A stretch of 64,000 nucleotides of DNA from Limimaricola sp964022235 (lineage in GTDB: Bacteria; Pseudomonadota; Alphaproteobacteria; Rhodobacterales; Rhodobacteraceae), in assembly GCF_964022235.1 (NCBI RefSeq), contig NZ_CAXHZL010000009.1:98741-162740 (forward strand), written 5' to 3'. Below are positions 17,026-25,396 of this stretch, piece after piece. Both the position numbers and the translations under genes were made by a program. Within the stretch, counting starts at the first letter, position 1; each line of letters begins with the position of its first letter. The notes under the pieces were generated by a model. It saw only the letters and a list, made by a program, of their open reading frames with translations. It searched no databases and was not told the origin of the DNA.

Positions 17026-18030
17026 TCACTGCGCCGTGGCGATGGCGTCCTTGAAGGCGGCGACGATCTCGGGGCCGACCTTTTCGGACCACTGGTCGAA
17101 GGCGGGCTGCGTCGCCTCGCGGAAGGCGGCCAGCTCGGCCTCGCTCGGCTCGTAGACCTCCATGCCCTTGTCGCGCAGGAAGGCGATGCCCTCTTCGGTG
17201 CTCTGGCGGGTGATCTCGCGCTGGTAGGTCATGGCCTCTTCGGCGGCGGCGCGGATCTGCTCTTGGGTTTCGGCGTCGTAGTCGTCCCACTTGGCCTTGG
17301 AGATGCCGAGGAAGATCGGGTCGTAGGAGTAGTGCCACGCCGTCAGGTGGTCCTGCACCTCGTAGACCTGCTGCGGGATGATCACCGCGCCGATCGGGTT
17401 TTCCTGCCCATCGACCACGCCTTGCTGCAGCGCGGTCAGTGTCTCGCCCCACTGCATCTGCTGCGGGTTGGCGCCAAGCGCGTTCATCACGTCGATGTAC
17501 ATCGGCCCCGCCACGCGCATGTTGAGGCCCTTCATATCCTCGGGCGACTTGATCGGGCGCACCGAGTTGGTGACCTCGCGAAAGCCGTTCTCGCCCCAGG
17601 CCAGAACCTCGATGCCCTTGTCGCGCAGGATGTCCTCGAGCAGGTCGGCGGCGGGCCCTTGGGTCGTGGCATCGACCTGCGCGTAGTCGGCATAGAGGTA
17701 GGGCAGCGAGAACACCGCCATTTCGGGCACCAAGGGGGTGACGTTGATCGCCGAGGTCACCACCAGATCGAGCGCGCCACGCCCGACCATCTCGGCCTGC
17801 CGCATCTGGTCGCCGCCCGAGAGCTGCGCGTTGGGAAAGACCCTCGCGTCGATTTCGCCGCCGGTCTTCTCGGCCAGAAGCTCGGCAAAGCGCTCCGCCC
17901 CCTTGTGCCATGTCGTCGTGTCGCCGGTGTTGTGCGACAGGCGCAGCGTTTCGGCAGAGACGGTCCCGGCCATCAGGCCCCCGGCCAGAATCGAGGCCAC
18001 GGTGAGCGCGCCCAGCTTTGCGAATGTCAT
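17026..18030 (-). CDS. TRAP transporter solute-binding protein (DctP family)
   Basis: The 334-residue periplasmic receptor has a signal peptide ending near AGTVSA and DctP features: LRLSHNTGD at the N-terminus, PLVPEMAVFSLPYLY, and MRVAGPMYIDVMNALGANP carrying the Arg that usually grips a carboxylate ligand. GGGAGGAA precedes the ATG. It is the first gene of the minus-strand group, divergent from the iclR-type gene. The ligand is probably an organic or sugar acid, judged by kdgK and the SDR downstream. Confidence 0.95.
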   Translation of the reverse strand: MTFAKLGALTVASILAGGLMAGTVSAETLRLSHNTGDTTTWHKGAERFAELLAEKTGGEIDARVFPNAQLSGGDQMRQAEMVGRGALDLVVTSAINVTPLVPEMAVFSLPYLYADYAQVDATTQGPAADLLEDILRDKGIEVLAWGENGFREVTNSVRPIKSPEDMKGLNMRVAGPMYIDVMNALGANPQQMQWGETLTALQQGVVDGQENPIGAVIIPQQVYEVQDHLTAWHYSYDPIFLGISKAKWDDYDAETQEQIRAAAEEAMTYQREITRQSTEEGIAFLRDKGMEVYEPSEAELAAFREATQPAFDQWSEKVGPEIVAAFKDAIATAQ

Positions 18031-18124
18031 GCGATTCCTCCCTGAATGTCGCAGGCCCCAAGGCCTTGCCGCTCCTCCCCGAGCGGTACGTTCCACATCA
18101 TGGAGCAAATTACGTGGCGTCGAA

Positions 18125-18137
18125 CAAGTAGAACTTG
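18125..18137. promoter_or_regulatory. Palindrome in the dctP/iclR divergent region
   Basis: CAAGT-AGA-ACTTG is a perfect 5-bp inverted repeat with a 3-nt centre, lying between the divergent TRAP and IclR genes. It is a candidate operator for the IclR-type regulator, seen by symmetry only. Confidence 0.35.
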
Positions 18138-18179
18138 CCAAAATCGTGAACTCGGCCTGAACATGGGATCGGGGAGGAG

Positions 18180-19028
18180 ATGGTTTTGGGAGAGCGTGCG
18201 AGGGGCGAGGTCCACATCGTGGAAGGGCAGGCTGGCGGCGCGCAGAGCGTCGACCGGGCGCTGGCGCTGTTGCGTCTTGTCGGGCGACAGCCGGGCGACG
18301 GGGTGCCTCTCGCCGCTCTCGTCGCGATGAGCGGCCTCAACAAGCCGACGGTGCGGCGGCTGATGCTGGCGCTGATCCGGGCCGGAATGGTCGAGCAGGA
18401 CGCGGCGGGGCGCAGCTACCGTCTGGGACAGGAGAGCTATGTGCTGGGCACCCTCGCGGCGGTGCGCCACGGTCTGGCCGAGATGGCGGGCGACGCGCTG
18501 GCGGATCTGGCGCGCGACAGCGGCGACACCGCGTTCCTGTCGGTGCGGCGTGGCGACGCGGCGGTGTGCCTGCAGCGCGAGGAGGGGGCCTATCCGATCC
18601 GCACCCACGCGCTGATGCCCGGCGCGCGCCACCCTCTGGGCGTCGGCGCGGGATCGCTGGCGATGCTGGCGGCACTGCCCGAACCCGAGGCCGAGGCGGT
18701 GCTGGAGGCGAACCGCGAAACGCTCGCCCGCGACTATCCCGCGCTGCCGCCAGAGCGGCTGCGCGACCTTGCGGCCAAGGCGCGCGCGGCGGGACACGCG
18801 CTGAACCCCGGTCTGGTCTTTCCCGACAGCTGGGGCCTTGGCGTGGCGCTGCGCCGCCCCGACGGCGGTGTCGCCGGGGCGGTGTCGATCGCCGCCGTGG
18901 CGGGGCGGATGCAGTCGCCCCGCCCGCAGGAGCTTGCCCCGCTCCTGACGGCGGCGGCGACCCGGATCGAGGCGCGGCTGGCGCAAGCCTATGGCGGGCC
19001 GCCTGCAACAGGAGGAGTGGGACGATGA
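18180..19028 (+). CDS. IclR-family transcriptional regulator
   Basis: The 282-residue protein has an N-terminal winged helix-turn-helix (AQSVDRALALLRLV, then SGLNKPTVRRLMLALIRAGMV) and the C-terminal IclR effector domain (about 100-265). GGGGAGGAG sits just before the ATG. It is divergent from the TRAP genes and overlaps the downstream ligase gene as ATGA, so it probably controls both directions in response to the imported compound or a derived acyl-CoA. Confidence 0.9.
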   Translation: MVLGERARGEVHIVEGQAGGAQSVDRALALLRLVGRQPGDGVPLAALVAMSGLNKPTVRRLMLALIRAGMVEQDAAGRSYRLGQESYVLGTLAAVRHGLAEMAGDALADLARDSGDTAFLSVRRGDAAVCLQREEGAYPIRTHALMPGARHPLGVGAGSLAMLAALPEPEAEAVLEANRETLARDYPALPPERLRDLAAKARAAGHALNPGLVFPDSWGLGVALRRPDGGVAGAVSIAAVAGRMQSPRPQELAPLLTAAATRIEARLAQAYGGPPATGGVGR

Positions 19029-20614
19029 ACGCGACACCATGGGCGGGCATGACGCCGGTCTCGGACCGGGTGATGAACCTGTCGCAGCTCTTGGGCGAAA
19101 CCGCGCGGCGGCATGGCACGGCGTTGGGCTTCGTCTGGGGCGAGGCGCGTTGGAGCTGGCGCGAGATGGAGGCCCGCTCGGCCGCCTTCGCGCAGGCGCT
19201 GCTGAGCGAGTTCGGTGTGCGTCCGGGCGACCGCATCCTCGTGCAGTCGGCCAACTGCAACCAGATGTTCGAGGCGATGTTCGCCTGCTGGCGCATCGGA
19301 GCGGTCTGGGTGCCCGCGAACTTCCGGCAATCCCCCGACGAGGTCGCGTGGCTGGCGCAGGCCTCGGGCGCGCGTGGGTTGATCTGCGGTGCCGGGTTTC
19401 CCGACCACGCCGCCGCCTGCGAGGTCTCCTTTACCGTGGCGATCGGCAAGGCGGGGTTCGCCGAAGACTACGAGACGCTGGTGGCGCGGTATCTGGGCCA
19501 GACGCCCCCGCCGGTCGCGGTGGGGCGCGACACGCCCGCGTGGTTCTTCTTTACCTCGGGCACTACGGGGCGGCCCAAGGCGGCGGTGCTGACGCATGGC
19601 CAGCTTGCCTTCGTGATCAACAACCACCTGTGCGATCTGATGCCCGGCACCACCGAAGCCGACGCCTCTCTCGTGGTCGCGCCGCTGTCGCATGGGGCGG
19701 GCATACACCAGCTGTCTCAGGTGGCGCGCGGTGTGAAGACGATCCTGCCCGCGAGCGAAAAGTTCGACCCGGACGAGATATGGCGGCTGATCGCCGAGTG
19801 GCGCGTGACCAACGCCTTCACCGTGCCGACCATCGTCAAGCTGCTGGTCGAGCACCCCAGCGCCACGGCGCATGACCACTCCTCGCTGCGCCACCTGATC
19901 TATGCGGGCGCGCCGATGTACCGCGCCGATCAGATCCGGGCGATCGAGCTTTTGGGCCCGGTGCTGGTGCAGTATTTCGGTCTGGGCGAGGTGACGGGGA
20001 ACATCACCGTGCTGCCGCCCGCGCATCACCATGCCGACGACGCGGTGATGCGGATCGGCACCTGCGGTTTCGCGCGCACCGGCATGCAGGTCGAGGTGCA
20101 GGACGCGTCGGGCCGCGCCTGCGCGCCGCATGAGACCGGCGAGATCGCGGTGATCGGCCCGGCGGTCTTTGCGGGGTATTTCGACAACCCGGAGGCCAAC
20201 GCCAAGGCGTTTCGAGACGGCTGGTTCCTCACCGGCGATCTGGGCCACATGGATGAGGAGGGGTTTCTCTATCTCACGGGCCGGGCCTCGGACATGTACA
20301 TCTCGGGCGGGTCGAACATTCATCCGCGCGAGATCGAGGAGAAGATCCTCATGCATCCCGACATCTCCGAGGTCGCGGTGCTGGGCGTGCCCGATCCGGT
20401 CTGGGGCGAAATCGGCCTCGCGGTCTGCGTGGCGCAAAGCGGGGCGCAGCCCGACGCGGCGGGCCTTCTGGCGTGGCTGGAGCCGCGGATCGCGCGCTAC
20501 AAGCTGCCGCGCCGGGTGGTGTTCTGGGACGAGATGCCGAAATCGGGCTATGGCAAGATCACCAAGAAGATGATCCGCGAAGCCCTCGTATCGCGCGGTG
20601 AGATCACCCCGTGA
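19025..20614 (+). CDS. AMP-binding acyl-CoA ligase
   Basis: This 529-residue ANL-superfamily enzyme activates a carboxylic acid to an acyl-adenylate and then its CoA thioester. The P-loop FFTSGTTGRPKAAVLTH lies near residues 177-193, the ADP-forming hinge motif GWFLTGDLG near 399, and the C-terminal catalytic lysine motif PKSGYGKITKK near the end. It is coupled to the iclR-type gene (ATGA) and to the next gene (GTGA). The acid substrate is unknown; fatty, aromatic or dicarboxylic acids are all possible. Confidence 0.9.
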   Translation: MNATPWAGMTPVSDRVMNLSQLLGETARRHGTALGFVWGEARWSWREMEARSAAFAQALLSEFGVRPGDRILVQSANCNQMFEAMFACWRIGAVWVPANFRQSPDEVAWLAQASGARGLICGAGFPDHAAACEVSFTVAIGKAGFAEDYETLVARYLGQTPPPVAVGRDTPAWFFFTSGTTGRPKAAVLTHGQLAFVINNHLCDLMPGTTEADASLVVAPLSHGAGIHQLSQVARGVKTILPASEKFDPDEIWRLIAEWRVTNAFTVPTIVKLLVEHPSATAHDHSSLRHLIYAGAPMYRADQIRAIELLGPVLVQYFGLGEVTGNITVLPPAHHHADDAVMRIGTCGFARTGMQVEVQDASGRACAPHETGEIAVIGPAVFAGYFDNPEANAKAFRDGWFLTGDLGHMDEEGFLYLTGRASDMYISGGSNIHPREIEEKILMHPDISEVAVLGVPDPVWGEIGLAVCVAQSGAQPDAAGLLAWLEPRIARYKLPRRVVFWDEMPKSGYGKITKKMIREALVSRGEITP

Positions 20615-21453
20615 GGGAAGCGCCCCGTCACCCCGGCCCGCCGCGCGCCGAACGCATCGCCAGCCTGGCTTGCCGTGCGCGCCCGCTGCGGCTGCGGCTG
20701 CGCGCGGGGCTGCCGCTCGATCAGGCCATGGCCGAGGCCTTTGCCGCGCAGGGGCACAAAGCGGGGTACCTGCGCCTGCGGGGCATCGACATGGCGCGGA
20801 TCGACTACGTGCGCCCGGCCCCGGCGCCGGGACATGGGCCCGTGGCGTGGTATAGCGCGACGGAACGGCTGGAGCCTGCATGGCTCGCGGAGGCGGGGCT
20901 GCATCTGGGCCGCCGCGACGGCGCTGCGTTCGTGCATGGTCACGGTCTGTGGCGCGGGACCGAGGAGGGCGCGCTGCGGATGGGGCATCTGCTTGGCCCC
21001 GACTGTCGCCTCGGGGCCGAGGTCGAGGCGGTGGGCTGGGGGCTGAGCGGCGCGATGCTGTCGGTTGAGGCCGACGCGGAAACCGGGTTTTCCCTCTTCG
21101 TCCCTATCGCCGCGCCCTCGGACGATACCACCGGCGGGCATCCGGCGGCGCTTTGCGCGCTCCGACCCCATGTCGATCTGCACGCAGGTCTGGCGACGGT
21201 GGCCGCGCAGCACGGATTGGCGCGGGCGCGGATCGAGGGGTTGGGCAGCCTCGTCGGCGCGGCCTTCGACGATGCCCCCGGTCTCGACAGCCTCGCCACC
21301 GAAGTGCTGGTGACGCGGGGCGATATAGACCGAGGCCGCGTCCGGATCGCAGCGGCGGCCATCGGGTTCGACGGCGACCCGGTACAAGGGGAGCTGCGCG
21401 AAGGCGCCAATGCCGTCTGCGTCACGAGCGAGATGCTATTGATCGGCTCTTGA
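20611..21453 (+). CDS. DUF296/PPC-domain protein, two domains
   Basis: The 280-residue protein appears to hold two tandem PPC (DUF296)-like domains. The second (about 180-278) has HVDLHAGLATVAAQHGLARA and EVLVTRGDIDRGRVRIAAAAIGFDG, typical of this fold, and the first has a His pair in FVHGHGLW. PPC domains trimerise and bind metals or nucleic acid in different families. GTG start overlaps the ligase stop, so it probably belongs to the same pathway, but no reaction can be assigned. Confidence 0.7.
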   Translation: MREAPRHPGPPRAERIASLACRARPLRLRLRAGLPLDQAMAEAFAAQGHKAGYLRLRGIDMARIDYVRPAPAPGHGPVAWYSATERLEPAWLAEAGLHLGRRDGAAFVHGHGLWRGTEEGALRMGHLLGPDCRLGAEVEAVGWGLSGAMLSVEADAETGFSLFVPIAAPSDDTTGGHPAALCALRPHVDLHAGLATVAAQHGLARARIEGLGSLVGAAFDDAPGLDSLATEVLVTRGDIDRGRVRIAAAAIGFDGDPVQGELREGANAVCVTSEMLLIGS

Positions 21454-21486
21454 GGCGCATGATCCGCGCGGGGACCACGGGCATTC

Positions 21487-22224
21487 TCAAAGCCGCGTCA
21501 CCTCTGGCACCGGTGTGCCGTTCCAGACAAAGCGCCATGTCGCGCCCTGCCGAATGTTCTGGACGAGGTTCGGGCGGAACGCCGCGAGGCAGAGCCCGCC
21601 CGCGCGGCGCTGCGAGGGATAGACCAGCCCCGAGGCCCCGGCGGCGCGCAGCTCGCGCGCGAGGGCCTGCCCCGCGGGGTGGCCCACCACCGGGTTCGGT
21701 TCGAGCCAGGGCTGAGCGCCAGAGGCCCGCAGGTCCACGAAGGGACCGATGAACCCGGCCAGCAGTTCGCGGTAATCGGTGACGTTGTCATAGACGCCGA
21801 CGTTCTCGAGCTCTCGGGTGAGGTGATAGCCGACCTCGGCCCGCGCGGTTTCGCCCGCCGCATCGCCCCAAGCGGCATACCACGCGCCGCGCTCGGGGCC
21901 GTTGAAACGGTTGCCACCGGGGCGGGTGTAGCAAAAGGCGGCGTTGACATAGCTCCAGCCATAGCCATGCGCGTCGCTCAGAAGCTCGGCTCGCCGCAAC
22001 CCGCTCGGCAACGGCATTTCGGCGTCCTGACGGATCGAGGTCAGCGCCTCGATGTCGGCGAGGAAATCGAGCGCATCCGCGTCATCGGCAAGCGGGGCCA
22101 GGGCGGGCTCGTCGATATAGGCGGTGCTGATCAGGCGGATCGTCGCGGGCTCGGCCAGTTCGCATAGCGGCAGGTCATGCGGAATGCGCCCCGGCGGGGT
22201 TTCCTCGGGCGAACGACGGCTCAC
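21487..22224 (-). CDS. RES-family toxin (NAD+ phosphorylase type)
   Basis: The 245-residue protein has the RES hallmarks: an Arg/Asn segment GGNRFNGPERGAWYAA (about 103-118), a Glu in ARAEVGYH and the Ser/Arg segment GLVYPSQRRAGG near 200-211. RES toxins of MbcT/ParT/Res type degrade or transfer ADP-ribose from NAD+. It begins with GTG 3 nt after the antitoxin stop, so it is translated from the same transcript. At 245 residues it is on the long side for RES proteins. Confidence 0.9.
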   Translation of the reverse strand: MSRRSPEETPPGRIPHDLPLCELAEPATIRLISTAYIDEPALAPLADDADALDFLADIEALTSIRQDAEMPLPSGLRRAELLSDAHGYGWSYVNAAFCYTRPGGNRFNGPERGAWYAAWGDAAGETARAEVGYHLTRELENVGVYDNVTDYRELLAGFIGPFVDLRASGAQPWLEPNPVVGHPAGQALARELRAAGASGLVYPSQRRAGGLCLAAFRPNLVQNIRQGATWRFVWNGTPVPEVTRL

Positions 22225-22227
22225 CTC

Positions 22228-22638
22228 TCAGAGGCCCCCGCGCAGCGCGTCGATGTGCTGGCGCACGGCAGCCATCGCCGGGATGCCGCCGGCGATCATC
22301 ATGTCGAGCGGGCGGCGTCCCTCATAGGGCGCGCCCTTGTTCGGCAAGCCCGGCCAACGCCCGGTAAGCGGGCCGTTGAACAAAAGACGAAGCCCCTTGT
22401 AGATGCCGAGGATAAGGCTGGCGCGGGTGACCTTGTCGCGATCCAGAGAGCCGTTGAAGCTGCCGGACTTCATCCGCGCCCATGTGGCGGGCGGCACGTC
22501 GAAAAGCGCTGCGGCCTCGGCCGAGGACAGCCCCCAAGAGGCAGTTGCCCGCACCACCGCCCGCACGAGGGTCGCGACCTGATCGCGATCCGACAGGGGC
22601 CTGACGCCAGTTTCGTCTGCAAAAGCTGCCTGTGCCAT
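22228..22638 (-). CDS. Xre/MbcA/ParS-type antitoxin (DUF2384)
   Basis: This 136-residue antitoxin has an N-terminal helix-turn-helix-like region (GLSSAEAAALFDVPPATWARMKSG, about 40-63) and the C-terminal toxin-binding domain ending PLDMMIAGGIPAMAAVRQHIDALRGGL. The ATG at 22638 is chosen because GGAGG lies 5 nt upstream; an ATG at 22650 lacks one. It neutralises the RES toxin and should repress the operon through the palindrome just upstream. Confidence 0.9.
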   Translation of the reverse strand: MAQAAFADETGVRPLSDRDQVATLVRAVVRATASWGLSSAEAAALFDVPPATWARMKSGSFNGSLDRDKVTRASLILGIYKGLRLLFNGPLTGRWPGLPNKGAPYEGRRPLDMMIAGGIPAMAAVRQHIDALRGGL

Positions 22639-22646
22639 GACGACCT

Positions 22647-22676
22647 CCATATGATGCTAATAGATATATCATATGG
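22647..22676. promoter_or_regulatory. Palindromic operator of the toxin-antitoxin operon
   Basis: CCATATGAT and ATCATATGG form a perfect 9-bp inverted repeat separated by 12 AT-rich bases. It lies across the expected promoter and start region of the antitoxin gene, and its left arm touches the ribosome-binding site. This is the classic place for autorepression by an Xre-type antitoxin. Confidence 0.75.
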
Positions 22677-22774
22677 ATGAAATATCAAGGTCAGCTTGCT
22701 CCGATGCACTTTGCCCGGATCAGCGCCACCCCGGTCCTCGCCGCATGTCCGAAAACGGGCCATCATCTATATTG

Positions 22775-22828
22775 CACCTGCATCCCTAATGTTGACGACG
22801 CACCACGCCGCCTTCTATTCTGCAGGTG
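22775..22828 (+). promoter_or_regulatory. hppD promoter flanked by an 8-bp inverted repeat
   Basis: TTGACG (22792-22797) and TATTCT (22816-22821) are spaced by 18 bp and form a good sigma-70-like promoter, about 95 bp before hppD. CACCTGCA (22775-22782) and TGCAGGTG (22821-22828) bracket it as a perfect inverted repeat. The arrangement suggests a regulator contacting both sides of the promoter. Confidence 0.5.
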
Positions 22829-22915
22829 TGGTCCCAAGGCGGGCCATCCCGCGGGCCGGGCGTCCGGGACAGCATGGTGGGGCACGCAACCCATGCGCAT
22901 TTCGAAAGGGAGTCC

Positions 22916-24022
22916 ATGGGACCGTTTCCGCATGATGCGCCGAAAGCCAAGATCGACGAGTTGAACAGGGCCGGGACCGACGGGTTCGAATTCGTCGAGT
23001 TCGCGCACCCCGAGCCGGGCAAGCTCGAGGCGCTGTTCGAAAGCATGGGTTACACCGAGGTGGCCCGGCACAAGAGCCGCGACATTTCGCTCTACCGTCA
23101 GGGCAGGATCAACTACCTCGTCAACCGCGAGCCGGGCAGCCATGCCGCAGGCTTCGTGAAGGAGCACGGCCCCTGCGCGCCCGCGATGGCCTGGCGCGTG
23201 GTCGATGCGCGGCACGCGCTGAAATGCGCGCTTGATTACGGGGCCGAGGAATACACCGGCCCGGGCAAGTCGCTCGACGTGCCGGCGGTGATCGGCATCG
23301 GCGGCTCGCTGCTCTACTTCGTGGAGACCTATGGCGAGGCGGGCTCTTGCTATGAGGCCGAGTATGATTGGCTGGGCGAGACCGACCCGCAGCCCGAGGG
23401 GGCAGGGTTCTACTATCTCGACCACCTGACCCACAACGTCGCGCGGGGCAACATGTCGACGTGGTACGACTTTTACGCCAAGGCCTTCAACTTCCGCGAA
23501 ATCCGCTTCTTCGACATCAAGGGTCGGCAGACGGGTCTCACCTCGCGCGCGCTGACCTCGCCCGATGGCAAGATCCGCATCCCGATCAACGAAAGTGCCG
23601 ACGACACCAGTCAGATCGCGGAGTACCTGCGCGATTACAACGGCGAGGGCATCCAGCACATCGCAGTGGGCACCGAAGACATCTATGCCGCCACCGACCG
23701 GATCGCTGAGAAGGGCATCGAGTTCATGCCGCCGCCGCCCGCGACCTATTACGACATGAGCGTCGAGCGCGTCACCGGCCATGAGGAGCCGCTCGACAAG
23801 CTGAAGAAACACGGCATCCTGATCGACGGCGAAGGCGTGGTGGATGGCGGCAACACCCGCATCCTGCTGCAGATCTTCTCCAAGACCGTGATCGGGCCGA
23901 TCTTCTTCGAGTTCATCCAGCGCAAAGGCGACGACGGCTTTGGCGAGGGCAACTTCAAGGCGCTGTTCGAGTCGATCGAGGCCGACCAGATCCAGCGCGG
24001 CGTGCTCAAGGCCGAGGCCTGA
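22916..24022 (+). CDS. hppD: 4-hydroxyphenylpyruvate dioxygenase
   Basis: The 368-residue non-haem iron enzyme converts 4-hydroxyphenylpyruvate to homogentisate. The C-terminal vicinal-oxygen-chelate half shows the iron ligands in context: His in YLDHLTHNV, His in GIQHIAVGT and Glu in PIFFEFIQRKG. GAAAGGGAG precedes the ATG at 22916; an upstream in-frame ATG at 22877 would add a non-conserved leader. It is first in a tight operon with hmgA and fahA. Confidence 0.95.
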   Translation: MGPFPHDAPKAKIDELNRAGTDGFEFVEFAHPEPGKLEALFESMGYTEVARHKSRDISLYRQGRINYLVNREPGSHAAGFVKEHGPCAPAMAWRVVDARHALKCALDYGAEEYTGPGKSLDVPAVIGIGGSLLYFVETYGEAGSCYEAEYDWLGETDPQPEGAGFYYLDHLTHNVARGNMSTWYDFYAKAFNFREIRFFDIKGRQTGLTSRALTSPDGKIRIPINESADDTSQIAEYLRDYNGEGIQHIAVGTEDIYAATDRIAEKGIEFMPPPPATYYDMSVERVTGHEEPLDKLKKHGILIDGEGVVDGGNTRILLQIFSKTVIGPIFFEFIQRKGDDGFGEGNFKALFESIEADQIQRGVLKAEA

Positions 24023-24025
24023 GCC

Positions 24026-25396
24026 ATGGCCACCCCGCACGACGAGATCGTCATCGCCCAAAGCCGGGCGCGTTACAACGAAGGCTACATGCCCGGTTTC
24101 GGGAATGATTTCGAGACCGAGGCCATCGAGGGCGCGCTGCCGATCGGGCAGAATTCGCCGCAGCGCTGCCCTTACGGTCTTTATGCAGAGCAGCTCTCTG
24201 GCACGCCCTTCACCGCGCCGCGCGCCTCGAACGAGCGGACGTGGCTCTACCGGATGCGGCCTTCGGTGCAGCACATCGCAAAGATGCGGCGGATTGAGCT
24301 GCCCGAGTTCCGTTCGGCCCCGACGCCCAATGAGAGCGGCCTGCCGCTGGCGCCGATGCGCTGGGATCCGGCCCCGATCCCAGAGGATGCGGGGACATGG
24401 CTCACCGGCATGCGCAGCATCGCCACCGGCGGCGACGTGCTGACCCAGACGGGCTATGCGATCCACACCTACGCCGTCACCCAAGGCATGGAGGAAGAGG
24501 TCTTCTACAATGCCGATGGCGAAATGCTGGTGGTGCCCGAAATCGGCAGGCTACGCTTTTTCACCGAAATGGGCGTGATCGACGTGGCGCCGGGCGAGAT
24601 CGCGGTGCTGCCGCGTGGGCTGAAATACAAGGTGCTCCTGAACGGCGACGCCAAGTGTCGCGGCTATGTCTGCGAGAATTACGGCGGGGCCTTCTCGGTG
24701 CCCGAACGCGGCCCGATCGGGGCGAACTGCCTCGCCAATCCGCGCGATTTCCTTACCCCCGTCGCGGCCTATGAACGCCGCGACGGCACGCGCCACGGCC
24801 TGACCGTGAAATGGTGTGGCCAGTTCCACCGCTGCGAGATCGACCACAGCCCGCTCGACGTGGTGGCGTGGCACGGCAACTACGCGCCCTACAAGTACAA
24901 CCTGCGGCATTATTCGCCAGTGGGGCCGATCTTGAACGATCACGCCGACCCGTCGATCTTTACCGTGCTGACCGCCCCGAGCGGCGAGCCGGGCACCGCC
25001 AACATCGACTTCGTGATCTTCCCGCCGCGCTGGCTGGTGGCCGAGAACTCGTTCCGCCCGCCGTGGTATCACATGAACATCATGTCCGAGTTCATGGGGC
25101 TGATCGAAGGCGTCTATGACGCCAAGCCCGAGGGCTTCGTGCCGGGGGGGATGTCGATCCACAACATGATGCTGCCGCACGGCCCGGACGCCGAAGCCTT
25201 CTACAAGGCCTCATTGAAGGATCTCGGGCCGGAGCGGCTCCAGAACACCATGGCCTTCATGTTCGAGACCCGCTTTCCGCAGCAGGTGACACGCTATGCC
25301 GCCGGGCTGCCGACGCTGCAGGCGGGCTATCCGGAGGTCTGGGCCCCGCTGCGCAACCACTTCGACCCCGACCGCCGCGACTGGCAGGGCGAATGA
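24026..25396 (+). CDS. hmgA: Homogentisate 1,2-dioxygenase
   Basis: This 456-residue enzyme opens the homogentisate ring to maleylacetoacetate. The N-terminal YMPGFGNDFETEAIEGALP and QNSPQRCPYGLYAEQLSGT are diagnostic, and the metal-site region PPWYHMNIMSEFMGLIEG carries a His and Glu of the iron centre. It starts 3 nt after hppD, and its stop overlaps the fahA ATG. Confidence 0.97.
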   Translation: MATPHDEIVIAQSRARYNEGYMPGFGNDFETEAIEGALPIGQNSPQRCPYGLYAEQLSGTPFTAPRASNERTWLYRMRPSVQHIAKMRRIELPEFRSAPTPNESGLPLAPMRWDPAPIPEDAGTWLTGMRSIATGGDVLTQTGYAIHTYAVTQGMEEEVFYNADGEMLVVPEIGRLRFFTEMGVIDVAPGEIAVLPRGLKYKVLLNGDAKCRGYVCENYGGAFSVPERGPIGANCLANPRDFLTPVAAYERRDGTRHGLTVKWCGQFHRCEIDHSPLDVVAWHGNYAPYKYNLRHYSPVGPILNDHADPSIFTVLTAPSGEPGTANIDFVIFPPRWLVAENSFRPPWYHMNIMSEFMGLIEGVYDAKPEGFVPGGMSIHNMMLPHGPDAEAFYKASLKDLGPERLQNTMAFMFETRFPQQVTRYAAGLPTLQAGYPEVWAPLRNHFDPDRRDWQGE

